From the NCBI RefSeq assembly GCF_022647325.1, contig NZ_CP071405.1, forward strand, positions 2,728,001 to 2,792,000: a DNA stretch of 64,000 bases, read 5' to 3'. The DNA comes from Pantoea deleyi (GTDB lineage: Bacteria > Pseudomonadota > Gammaproteobacteria > Enterobacterales > Enterobacteriaceae). The notes under the pieces were generated by a model. The model did no database searches and was not told the origin of the DNA. It worked only from the letters and a program-made list of their open reading frames with translations. The position numbers and the translations under genes are program-made. This document shows positions 56,724-64,000 of the stretch, one piece after another (the first letter of the stretch is position 1; each line of letters opens with the position of its first letter).

Positions 56724-58745
56724 CTACGAGGCCGCAATAAACAGCGTGCGCAGCTCATGCAGCTGATCGCGCACGCTGGCCGCCTGCTCGAACTCCAGGT
56801 TCTGTGCATGCTGCTGCATCTGCCCTTCCAGTTCGTGGATCTTCTTCTGCAACGCCTGCGGCGTTAACGTCATCAGATCGGCCTGCGCCTGAGCTTCGCC
56901 CGGGCGGGCCGGCTTCGCTTTGCCGCGTGTTTTCACCACGTTGTTGCCGAGTTCCAGAATATCGGTGATCTTCTTATTCAGGCCCTGCGGCACGATGCCA
57001 TTCTTCTCGTTGTGCAGCTGCTGCTTCTCACGGCGGCGCTCGGTCTCTTCGATAGCACGCGCCATCGACGGCGTGATTTTATCGCCGTAGAGGATCGCCT
57101 TGCCGTTGATGTTACGCGCCGCACGACCGATGGTCTGGATCAGCGAGCGCTCAGAGCGCAGGAAGCCCTCTTTGTCCGCGTCCAGAATCGCCACCAGCGA
57201 CACTTCCGGCATATCCAGCCCCTCACGCAGTAAGTTGATGCCGACCAGCACATCAAACTCTCCCAGACGCAGGTCGCGGATAATCTCCATACGCTCGACG
57301 GTGTCGATATCCGAGTGCAGATAGCGCACCTTCTCGCCATGTTCGGTCAGATACTCGGTAAGATCTTCCGCCATACGCTTGGTCAGCACCGTCACCAGGA
57401 TACGTTCGTTGATCGCCACGCGCTGGCGGATCTCCGACAGCAGATCGTCGACCTGGGTGCCCACGGGCCGCACTTCGATGATCGGATCCAGCAGGCCGGT
57501 CGGACGCACCACCTGATCCACCACCTCGTTGCCCGATTTCTCCAGCTCATATTTGCCCGGCGTCGCCGAGACGTAGATGGTCTGCGGGGCCAGCGCCTCA
57601 AACTCTTCAAACTTCATCGGACGGTTATCGAGCGCCGACGGCAGGCGGAAACCATACTCCACCAGCGTCTCTTTACGCGCCCGGTCGCCTTTGTACATGC
57701 CGCCAATCTGCGGGATGGTAACGTGGGACTCATCCACCACCAGCAGGCCATCGGCGGGCAGGTAGTCAAACAGCGTCGGCGGCGCTTCGCCCGGTCCGCG
57801 CGCAGAGAGGTAGCGCGAATAGTTTTCGATGCCCGAGCAGTACCCCAGCTCGCTCATCATCTCCAGGTCAAACTGGGTTCGCTGAGTGATGCGCTGCTCT
57901 TCCAGCAGTTTGTTGTTCTCCAGCAGCACCCGGCGGCGATCCGCCAGCTCCACTTTGATCTCCTCCATCGCCTGCAGGATGCGTTCGCGCGGCGTCACGT
58001 AGTGCGTTTTGGGGTAGATCGTGAAGCGCGGCACCACCGAATCAACCTGGCCGGTCAGCGGGTCAAACAGCGACAGCCGCTCCACCTCTTCGTCGAACAG
58101 CTCAACCCGCAGGGCGATATCGTCCGATTCCGCCGGGAAGATGTCGATCACCTCGCCGCGCACCCGGAAAGTACCACGCTGGAACGCCTGGTCGTTGCGG
58201 GTGTACTGCAGCTCGGAGAGGCGACGCAGGATGCTGCGCTGATCGATGATCATGCCACGGGTCAGGTGCAGCATCATTTTCAGATAGAGATCGGGATCGC
58301 CCAGACCATAAATCGCCGAAACCGAGGCCACCACGATGACATCGCGCCGCTCCAGCAGCGCCTTGGTTGCCGAGAGACGCATCTGCTCGATGTGCTCGTT
58401 CACCGACGCATCTTTTTCGATGAAGGTGTCGGAGCTGGGCACGTAGGCTTCCGGCTGATAGTAGTCGTAGTAAGAAACGAAAAACTCCACGGCGTTATCC
58501 GGGAAAAACTCTTTCATCTCGCCGTAGAGCTGGGCCGCCAGCGTCTTGTTCGGTGCCAGTACCATGGTCGGACGATTAAGGTCGGCAATCACGTTGGCGA
58601 CGGTAAAGGTCTTGCCGGAACCGGTCACCCCCAACAGCGTCTGATGGGCCAGTCCATCCTCCAGCCCCTCTTCCAGGCGACGGATCGCCTCAGGCTGGTC
58701 GCCCGAAGGTTTAAAGGCGGAGTTCAATTTAAAGGCTTTACTCAT
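56724..58745 (-). CDS. uvrB: Excinuclease ABC subunit UvrB
   Basis: DNA damage-recognition helicase-like subunit of nucleotide excision repair, 673 residues. Walker A GVTGSGKT (39-46), the beta-hairpin [16 protein letters not shown]-type motif [11 protein letters not shown], motif [11 protein letters not shown], and the C-terminal UVR domain (about 635-670) that contacts UvrC. Neighbouring sigma-70 promoter and LexA box mark it as SOS-controlled. It converges with ybhK, leaving 5 bp. Confidence 0.97.
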   Translation of the reverse strand: MSKAFKLNSAFKPSGDQPEAIRRLEEGLEDGLAHQTLLGVTGSGKTFTVANVIADLNRPTMVLAPNKTLAAQLYGEMKEFFPDNAVEFFVSYYDYYQPEAYVPSSDTFIEKDASVNEHIEQMRLSATKALLERRDVIVVASVSAIYGLGDPDLYLKMMLHLTRGMIIDQRSILRRLSELQYTRNDQAFQRGTFRVRGEVIDIFPAESDDIALRVELFDEEVERLSLFDPLTGQVDSVVPRFTIYPKTHYVTPRERILQAMEEIKVELADRRRVLLENNKLLEEQRITQRTQFDLEMMSELGYCSGIENYSRYLSARGPGEAPPTLFDYLPADGLLVVDESHVTIPQIGGMYKGDRARKETLVEYGFRLPSALDNRPMKFEEFEALAPQTIYVSATPGKYELEKSGNEVVDQVVRPTGLLDPIIEVRPVGTQVDDLLSEIRQRVAINERILVTVLTKRMAEDLTEYLTEHGEKVRYLHSDIDTVERMEIIRDLRLGEFDVLVGINLLREGLDMPEVSLVAILDADKEGFLRSERSLIQTIGRAARNINGKAILYGDKITPSMARAIEETERRREKQQLHNEKNGIVPQGLNKKITDILELGNNVVKTRGKAKPARPGEAQAQADLMTLTPQALQKKIHELEGQMQQHAQNLEFEQAASVRDQLHELRTLFIAAS

Positions 58746-58785
58746 GAATGCAGTTCCTGCTGGAGAAGTCGGCGGGCAGGCACTT

Positions 58786-58814
58786 ATTTTACTCTGCTAT
58801 GGTGATTTTGCCAG
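58786..58814 (-). promoter_or_regulatory. uvrB sigma-70 promoter
   Basis: On the minus strand CTGGCA (58809-58814) and TAAAAT (58786-58791) are separated by 17 bp, almost identical to the E. coli uvrB P1 promoter (TTGGCA-N17-TAAAAT). Confidence 0.7.
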
Positions 58815-58821
58815 AAAAAAA

Positions 58822-58841
58822 TACTGGATATAAAAACAGTA
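58822..58841. promoter_or_regulatory. LexA (SOS) box of uvrB
   Basis: TACTGGATATAAAAACAGTA has CTG and CAG separated by ten AT-rich bases, a good LexA site, just upstream of the -35 element of uvrB. Confidence 0.88.
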
Positions 58842-58923
58842 ATGGTGCAATGTGGAGGCGAGAGGCGCGATCATTGCCGCCTCGGCAATGACGCTGACCC
58901 GGTGCAAAGTTTGTTGCGCAAGG

Positions 58924-59155
58924 TTATCCCCAGGAGAGGATCGGATTTAACATTTGTCAATAGAACGTCATAAAATTACAGTTCGGTTACCTGACAGAGA
59001 ATTTGCAGGCTTGTTTTTTGATAACCAACTGATTTTATTAGCGTAAGGCTATAAGGCCAGATTCTCATCATTATGTTACCAGGCCCCGTATTTCCTCGCT
59101 TCCAACTGGTTTTCATGACCTAATGCACAAGGTTATCCACAGGAATGGTGGATAA
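58924..59155. promoter_or_regulatory. DnaA-like boxes upstream of uvrB
   Basis: TTATCCACA at 59133-59141 is a perfect DnaA box. TTATCCCCA (58924-58932) and the inverse GGTGGATAA (59147-59155) are one-mismatch boxes. The perfect and inverse boxes face each other only 5 bp apart. DnaA regulation of uvrB has been reported for E. coli. Confidence 0.5.
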
Positions 59156-59638
59156 GTGACGGCAGCCCCGCCGCCATCAGCTGTGTATAATTTTTCCCTG
59201 CCCGCCCGCGGCCCCGAAAATAATTTTTTTTGCGTTAAATTTCGCGCGGGTCAGTGACGGATAATTCTGCAATTTTGCGCTGTCGCCTGGCCCGTCACGC
59301 AAAATTTCACCAATCCACTAAGATTCTTAATCAGATGTCCTGCTTCTTCACCGCCCGCCTGCACCAGAAACAGTGCTTCGCAGCACTGCAAAAGTGCAGG
59401 CGCGTGGTTGCCGTGGGAAATTGATAAGTTTTTCTCACCTTTCTTTCCGGAAGCAGGCCGCCGCCGCCGCAAAACAGGGCCATTTTCAGATCTGGCCTGG
59501 TAATTGCAGCATCTCATCGCGCCACCGGAATCTGTGCGCGCGAAGCGGCAATGGCAAGACGACCGTTGCTGATGACTGGGTTGCCAGACGACAGAGAGCG
59601 GAAGCAATCAGGCTAATGATCGGGAAGGAGAGTGTCAG

Positions 59639-60361
59639 ATGCTGAGTTTACGTTCGGTCAATCAATTTTACGGTCAGAACCATATTCTGTGGGATGTGGA
59701 CCTGGACCTGTCGCCTGGCACCTGCACCGGCATTCTGGGTCGGCCCGGCATGGGGAAAACCACGCTGGTGAACTGCATTATGGGCAGGCTGCCGATTAAC
59801 AGCGGCTCCATCTCCTGGAAAGAGGATGGCTCCCCGCCGGAAGATCTGCTGCTGCAACCGGCTGAACAGCGGGCGCAGATGGGCATTGGCTATGTTCCGC
59901 AGGGGCGTCATATTTTTACCCAGATGAGCGTGGAGGATAATCTGCTGATTGCGCTGCTGGCCGGTGCCAGCCAGCAGGATCGCCACCGCGCCATTCCCGA
60001 AATGGTCTTCGATCTCTTTCCCGCGCTCTACTCACTGCGCCAGCAGCGCAGCGGCGATCTGCCCATCGATCAGCAGCAGCAGCTGGCCCTGGCGCGCGCG
60101 CTGGTGCTGCAGCCCAAGCTGCTGATTCTGGATGAGCCGACCGACGGCATGTCACCGTGGCTGGAAGAGGAGATGGGTAACCTGATCCGCCGGCTTAACC
60201 TGGACTACGGGCTGACTATCCTGCTGCTGGAGCAGCGTCTGTCGCTGATCCGCCGGGTGGCCGACTATTTTCTGCTGCTGCACCGTGGCCGTAACGTGGC
60301 GCAGGGCAGCATGGCGCAGCTGGACGACCACACCGTCGATAAATGGCTGACCGTGGCCTGA
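59639..60361 (+). CDS. Orphan UrtE-like ABC ATPase
   Basis: A 240-residue ABC ATPase most like UrtE/LivF, the ATPases of urea and branched-chain amino acid importers. Walker A GRPGMGKTT (about 34-42), the Q-loop QGRHIF and Walker B LLILDEPTDG are intact, and the switch region is the family's LLLEQR. The signature motif, however, reads DLPIDQQQQLALARAL in place of DLSGGQQQQLA. No permease or binding-protein gene is adjacent; neighbours are uvrB and bioD. The ribosome-binding site GGAGAG is good. Either it serves a transporter encoded elsewhere, or it has a non-transport role; the altered signature should affect ATP hydrolysis. Confidence 0.85.
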   Translation: MLSLRSVNQFYGQNHILWDVDLDLSPGTCTGILGRPGMGKTTLVNCIMGRLPINSGSISWKEDGSPPEDLLLQPAEQRAQMGIGYVPQGRHIFTQMSVEDNLLIALLAGASQQDRHRAIPEMVFDLFPALYSLRQQRSGDLPIDQQQQLALARALVLQPKLLILDEPTDGMSPWLEEEMGNLIRRLNLDYGLTILLLEQRLSLIRRVADYFLLLHRGRNVAQGSMAQLDDHTVDKWLTVA

Positions 60362-60376
60362 CAGGCCGGCGCAGGA

Positions 60377-60413
60377 GCGCACAGCACAGCCTGGCGGACA
60401 GGGTGTGCTGCGC
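60377..60413. terminator. Hairpin between the ABC ATPase gene and bioD
   Basis: CAGCACA (60382-60388) and TGTGCTG (60404-60410) pair, with flanking GCGC bases extending the stem after a bulge. It lies between two convergent genes; no U-run follows on either strand, so termination is uncertain. Confidence 0.35.
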
Positions 60414-60446
60414 ACGCCGGAGAACGATGAAAGGCTGACCCGGCGC

Positions 60447-61118
60447 TTACTCCGGCAGTGTCAGATAGTGACCGCAGTCGGCCTGCTGCGCCGCCTCGGT
60501 GAACCAGGGCAGCGTGCCCAGACAGGGGGCCGGCAGGCGGTTTTTCAGGCTGGTGAGATACTCCGCATAGCGCCTGCCCGGTGGCTCGACGGTGTTGGCG
60601 ATCCAGCCCAGCAGCGGCAGGCCGCGCGCCCGTATCGCCTCTGCGGTCAGCAGGGCGTGGTTGATGCAGCCCAGCTTAATCCCCACCACCAGAATCACCG
60701 GCAGTTGTTCGCTGACCACCCAGTCCGCATAGGTATGCGTTTCAGACAGCGGCGTGTACCAGCCGCCCGCGCCCTCCACCAGAATCCAGTCTGCCAGCGG
60801 CTCCAGCGCCGCCAGCCCGGCCGACAGGGCCAGATGGGTGATCGGCCTGCCCTCTTCGGCGCTGACGATGTGCGGTGAGGTCGGCTCCATAAACGCCATC
60901 GGATTGACCTGCTGATAGGTCAGCGGCACGTTGCTGTAGCGCTGCAGCGCCAGGGCATCGCTGTTGCGGATGCCGTCCGGCGTCAGCTCACAACCGGAGG
61001 CCACCGGCTTGTAGCCCGCGCAGCGATAGCCTGCGGCGGCGGCGGCCTGCAGCAGCGCGCCGCTGGCGACCGTTTTACCGACTTCGGTGTCAGTTCCGGT
61101 AATAAACAGGCGTTTCAT
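60447..61118 (-). CDS. bioD: Dethiobiotin synthetase BioD
   Basis: ATP-dependent ring closure of 7,8-diaminopelargonate to dethiobiotin, 223 residues. P-loop TGTDTEVGKTVA (about 7-18) and the later GAGGWYTPL motif of the substrate site are clear. Its start overlaps the bioC stop by 4 bp (ATGA). It is the last gene of bioBFCD. Confidence 0.95.
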   Translation of the reverse strand: MKRLFITGTDTEVGKTVASGALLQAAAAAGYRCAGYKPVASGCELTPDGIRNSDALALQRYSNVPLTYQQVNPMAFMEPTSPHIVSAEEGRPITHLALSAGLAALEPLADWILVEGAGGWYTPLSETHTYADWVVSEQLPVILVVGIKLGCINHALLTAEAIRARGLPLLGWIANTVEPPGRRYAEYLTSLKNRLPAPCLGTLPWFTEAAQQADCGHYLTLPE

Positions 61119-61870
61119 GATGCGGTTACTCCATAGATTAAATGGTAACTCAGACGATAGCCGTGCCGATCGCGCGGCCAGTGCGCCTCCAGCTGGCTGA
61201 GACGTTGTCGGGTTAAGATCTGGCCGTCGCGCCCCTGATGCAGATGGGTTGCCCCGATCCCCTTCAGGGATCGCATCGCGCTGAGTGCGTCGGGAAAGTG
61301 CAGCGTCACCCGCTCCGAGGTGCAGCAGAGTTGCTGAGCGTGGCAGGCTGCGGCAATCTGCGGCTCGCTGAGAAAGCGGTTGGCGTGCGGCATGGCATCC
61401 AGATGTGACCAGGCCTCATGCACCTCCTGCAGCGACCCGTCGCCCAGCGTGGAGAACAGCAGCACGCCGCCGGGCCGGAGTACCCGCCGGAACTGGCCCA
61501 GCGCGCCGGGCAGATCGTCACTCCACTGCACCGCCAGATTGCTCCACACCACGTCCGTCGAGTTCTCCGCCAGCGGCAGCGCATCGATGTCCCCGATCAG
61601 ATAGTGCTGCGCGGCATCGTTGTCCCGCGCCTGTTGCAGCATCTGTACAGAGAGATCCAGCGCCGTGACCTGTTTGCCGCGTTCACGCCACAGACGGCTG
61701 TACCAGCCCGTGCCGCAGCCGGCATCCAGCAGCTGCAGGCCGCTCTGTGCGGGCGCACGCGCCAGCAGCGCATCCCCGCTGAGGCGCTGCAGCGCGGCGT
61801 GCGCATCGTATCCGCCCGCCGCCCGGCCAAAGGCGCGCGCCACCGCCTGTTTATCAACCCGCAGCGTCAT
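61115..61870 (-). CDS. bioC: Malonyl-ACP O-methyltransferase BioC
   Basis: SAM-dependent methyltransferase that starts pimeloyl chain synthesis by masking the malonyl carboxyl. 251 residues, as in E. coli. Motif [16 protein letters not shown], a downstream [11 protein letters not shown], and the N-terminal helix [14 protein letters not shown]. It overlaps bioF by 17 bp and bioD by 4 bp. Confidence 0.94.
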   Translation of the reverse strand: MTLRVDKQAVARAFGRAAGGYDAHAALQRLSGDALLARAPAQSGLQLLDAGCGTGWYSRLWRERGKQVTALDLSVQMLQQARDNDAAQHYLIGDIDALPLAENSTDVVWSNLAVQWSDDLPGALGQFRRVLRPGGVLLFSTLGDGSLQEVHEAWSHLDAMPHANRFLSEPQIAAACHAQQLCCTSERVTLHFPDALSAMRSLKGIGATHLHQGRDGQILTRQRLSQLEAHWPRDRHGYRLSYHLIYGVTAS

Positions 61871-63005
61871 GCAGCGCCTCCAGTAAGCGATCGATATCGT
61901 CCGGGCGATGCGCCGCCGTCAGAGTGATGCGCAGCCGCGCCGTGCCCGGCGGCACGGTAGGTGGCCGGATCGCACTGACCCAGCAGCCCGCCTCCGCCAG
62001 CCGCCGGGAGAGCGCCAGCGCCGCCCTGTTTTCGCCCACCTGCAGCGGCTGAATCGCGCTGGCTGATGGCATCAGTTGCCACGGCAGCGACGCCGCCCCG
62101 CGCCGGAAATGCGCAATGTTCTGCTGCAGCTGCTGACGCAGCGCGTCGCCCTGCTGAATTTCGCGCAGCGCCGCCTGCAGCGCGACCGCCTGGGCTGCGG
62201 GCATCGCCGTTGAGTAGATAAGATGGCGGCTGAACTGTAAAAAGTAGTCGGCGGTGTCGGCATCGCAGAGCAGCGCGGCTCCGCTGACGCCAAACGCCTT
62301 GCCAAAGGTGACCACCAGCAGCGCCGGTTTAACGCCCTGCTGCCAGCAGCTGCCGCGCCCCTGCTCGCCCACCACGCCGATGCCGTGCGCATCATCCACC
62401 AGCAGCCAGCCTTCGGCCTGCCGTGTCTGCTGCGCCAGGGCGGCCAGCGGCGCGCTGTCGCCATCCATGCTGAAGATGCCTTCCGTCACCACCAGCGTCT
62501 CGCCAGCACAGGGGGCGGCGAGCCGTGCCGCCAGGCTCTCCGGCGCGTTATGGGTGAAACGTCGCAGCTGAGCCGGGCTGTGGCTGGCGGCGTCGAGCAG
62601 CGACGCGTGGCTGAGCCTGTCCGCCAGGATGCGGTCGTCCTTCTCGGCCAGCAGATGAATCACCGCCTGATTCGCCGCAAAACCGGAGATAAACAGCAGC
62701 GCCCGGTCGTAGCCGAGCCACGCCGCCAGCTCCGCCTCCAGATCGGCGTGCTGGCGGTGATAACCGGTGACATGCCCCGAGGCGCCTGCGCCCGCGCCCG
62801 CCAGCGCCGCGCCCTGCTGCCAGGCGGCGATCACCGCCGGATGCCGGGTTAGGCCAAGGTAGTCATTGCTGGAGAAGTGAAGATAGTCGCGGCCACCGCT
62901 CCGCAGCGTGCGGGTCGACTGCTGCTCGATGACCCGACGCTGCCGCCAGCCGTCCGCCGCACGGCGCTGCTCCAGCGCCTGCCGGAGTCGTTGCTGCCAG
63001 CTCAT
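61854..63005 (-). CDS. bioF: 8-amino-7-oxononanoate synthase BioF
   Basis: PLP enzyme condensing pimeloyl-ACP with L-alanine, 383 residues. Catalytic lysine region [29 protein letters not shown] and [14 protein letters not shown] are typical. Its ATG shares a base with the bioB stop (TAATG), indicating coupling in the bioBFCD operon. Confidence 0.95.
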   Translation of the reverse strand: MSWQQRLRQALEQRRAADGWRQRRVIEQQSTRTLRSGGRDYLHFSSNDYLGLTRHPAVIAAWQQGAALAGAGAGASGHVTGYHRQHADLEAELAAWLGYDRALLFISGFAANQAVIHLLAEKDDRILADRLSHASLLDAASHSPAQLRRFTHNAPESLAARLAAPCAGETLVVTEGIFSMDGDSAPLAALAQQTRQAEGWLLVDDAHGIGVVGEQGRGSCWQQGVKPALLVVTFGKAFGVSGAALLCDADTADYFLQFSRHLIYSTAMPAAQAVALQAALREIQQGDALRQQLQQNIAHFRRGAASLPWQLMPSASAIQPLQVGENRAALALSRRLAEAGCWVSAIRPPTVPPGTARLRITLTAAHRPDDIDRLLEALHDAAG

Positions 63006-64000
63006 TACAGCGCCGCGTTGTAGAACTGTTCAGTGTCGGCATGGAAGAGCTGCTCGCTGAGCGCCTGTGCCTGCTGCTGATCGCCGTGATGGGTGTGGGT
63101 ATGCTCCGGGTTCAGCCCCAGTTTGCGGAACAGCACGCGGTCTTTGTCCTCTTCCGGATTTGGCGTGGTCAGCAGTTTGCAGCCGTAGAAAATCGAGTTG
63201 GCCCCGGCCATAAAGCACATCGCCTGGGTCTGCTCGCTCATCTGCTCACGGCCCGCCGACAGACGGACGTGGGAGGTCGGCATCATGATACGCGCCACCG
63301 CGATGGTGCGGATAAAATCGAACGGCTCCACATCCTCGTTATCGGCCAGCGGCGTGCCTTTGACCTTGACCAGCATGTTGATCGGCACGCTCTCCGGCGG
63401 CGTCGGCAGATTGGCTAACTGCACCAGCAGCCCGGCGCGGTCGTTTACGGTTTCGCCCAGGCCGACGATGCCGCCTGAACAGACCTTAATTCCGGCGTCG
63501 CGCACTTTACCCAGCGTATCCAGACGCTCCTGATAGCTGCGGGTGGTGATGATGGAGCCATAGAATTCCGGCGAGGTGTCGAGGTTATGGTTGTAGAAAT
63601 CCAGGCCCGCGCCCGCCAGGCGCTGCGCCTGCTGCTCGCTGAGGGTACCCAGCGTCATGCAGGTCTCCATCCCCATCGCTTTCACGCCTTCCACCATCTT
63701 TTCCAGATAGGGCATGTCGCGCTCATGCGGGTTTTTCCACGCCGCGCCCATGCAGAAACGGGTCGAACCGGCGGCTTTGGCCTGACGCGCAGAGGTCAGG
63801 ACCTCCTCGACTTCCATCAGCCGTTCCGACTCCAGGCCGGTCTTGTAACGCGCGCTCTGCGGGCAATATTTGCAGTCTTCCGGACAGGCGCCGGTTTTGA
63901 TCGACAGCAGGGTGCTGACCTGCACCTGGCGCGGATCGAAGTGCTCACGATGCACCTGCTGTGCTTTAAACATCAGTTCAAGAAAAGGTGCATCAAACAG
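63005..64000 (-). CDS. bioB: Biotin synthase BioB (5' end beyond window)
   Basis: Radical SAM enzyme inserting sulfur into dethiobiotin. The radical SAM motif [19 protein letters not shown] and the second cluster ligands are present. An in-frame ATG at 63973 is not the true start: upstream codons to the window edge read LFDAPFLEL before MFKAQQ, matching the E. coli N-terminal region LFEKPLLDLLFEAQ, so about 14 residues are missing. It leads bioBFCD; bioA and the BirA operator should lie just beyond the right edge. Confidence 0.96.
   Translation of the reverse strand: MFDAPFLELMFKAQQVHREHFDPRQVQVSTLLSIKTGACPEDCKYCPQSARYKTGLESERLMEVEEVLTSARQAKAAGSTRFCMGAAWKNPHERDMPYLEKMVEGVKAMGMETCMTLGTLSEQQAQRLAGAGLDFYNHNLDTSPEFYGSIITTRSYQERLDTLGKVRDAGIKVCSGGIVGLGETVNDRAGLLVQLANLPTPPESVPINMLVKVKGTPLADNEDVEPFDFIRTIAVARIMMPTSHVRLSAGREQMSEQTQAMCFMAGANSIFYGCKLLTTPNPEEDKDRVLFRKLGLNPEHTHTHHGDQQQAQALSEQLFHADTEQFYNAAL

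Larger units (their letters stand above)
58746..59638. other. 893-bp intergenic upstream of uvrB
   Basis: Holds the uvrB promoter (58786-58814), a LexA box (58822-58841), and scattered DnaA-like boxes. Short frames at 59251-59607 (minus) and 59373-59645 (plus) have low-complexity, Arg/Ser/Gln-rich translations and no ribosome-binding sites, so I do not call them. An AT-rich stretch (58940-59100) and a TATAAT (59185-59190 region) are present. The gap is long for this compact area. Confidence 0.6.

Noticed and set aside
57315..58805. A 496-codon open frame antisense to uvrB
   Set aside because: Gln/His/Arg-rich translation typical of the reverse frame of GC-rich genes; uvrB on the other strand is certain.
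59251..59645. Two small frames (118 codons minus, 90 codons plus) between uvrB and the ABC ATPase
   Set aside because: Low-complexity translations and no initiation signals; they overlap each other on opposite strands.
1..64000. tRNA, rRNA, insertion sequence, prophage or CRISPR features
   Set aside because: None seen: no tRNA-like cloverleaf, transposase, integrase or regularly spaced repeats.

Overview
The window is chromosomal DNA of an enterobacterium, most probably Erwiniaceae and likely Pantoea. The protein sequences and local gene orders match Escherichia coli closely (bioBFCD, uvrB, ybhK, moaABCDE, ybhLNO/clsB/PQ, rhlE, dinG-ybiB, mlrA-yohO-yehWXYZ, bglX-dld, pbpG-yohC-yohD, dusC). 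They are interleaved with genes E. coli lacks at these places: hutF and hutD, a GH15 hydrolase, a PiT transporter, a DUF3772/MscS channel, DUF1615 and DUF1264 lipoproteins, and an orphan UrtE-like ATPase. The genus is inferred from content and coding style. I see no rRNA, tRNA, insertion sequence or CRISPR array.

Layout. (1) 1-7500: histidine utilization. hutI (minus, running off the left edge), hutF-hutD (plus), the repressor hutC (minus) and hutH-hutU (plus). HutF implies the five-step route through N-formylglutamate. The hutC-hutH intergenic carries an NtrC-like site, a textbook sigma-54 promoter and a HutC-like operator at the expected transcription start. (2) 7600-12000: an M20 amidohydrolase, then dinG-ybiB with a LexA box. 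(3) 12100-18000: an XRE-cupin regulator with a GNAT enzyme, then mlrA (with an MlrA-type box upstream), the 35-residue membrane protein gene yohO, and the yehZYXW osmoprotectant ABC transporter. (4) 18270-27680: an accessory block between yehZ and bglX holding an MFS transporter, idi, a chemoreceptor, a suppressor-of-fused-domain protein, an AT-rich stretch with two divergent LuxR-type regulators and small unknown proteins, and an MpaB-family oxygenase. (5) 27780-37320: bglX/dld, a DUF3772/MscS channel, pbpG, yohC, yohD. (6) 37500-43640: GH15 hydrolase, an ldtB-type L,D-transpeptidase with a long tail, PiT transporter, MFS transporter. (7) 43700-50530: rhlE-dusC, ybhQ, ybhP-clsB-ybhN, ybhL. 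(8) 50730-55700: two lipoproteins, then the moaABCDE operon with a Moco RNA motif and a ModE-like site. (9) 55800-64000: ybhK, uvrB with SOS box and DnaA-like boxes, the orphan ATPase, and the biotin operon bioBFCD (bioB runs off the right edge).

How it fits together. At the E. coli scale the window is a mosaic: a mlrA-to-dusC block (one E. coli locus) lies between dinG and rhlE (neighbours at another E. coli locus). The least explained part is 24000-26630, an AT-rich stretch with LuxR-like genes. One of these has its best start codon and Shine-Dalgarno sequence separated from its reading frame by a run of nine A, a candidate for slippage-controlled or phase-variable expression.
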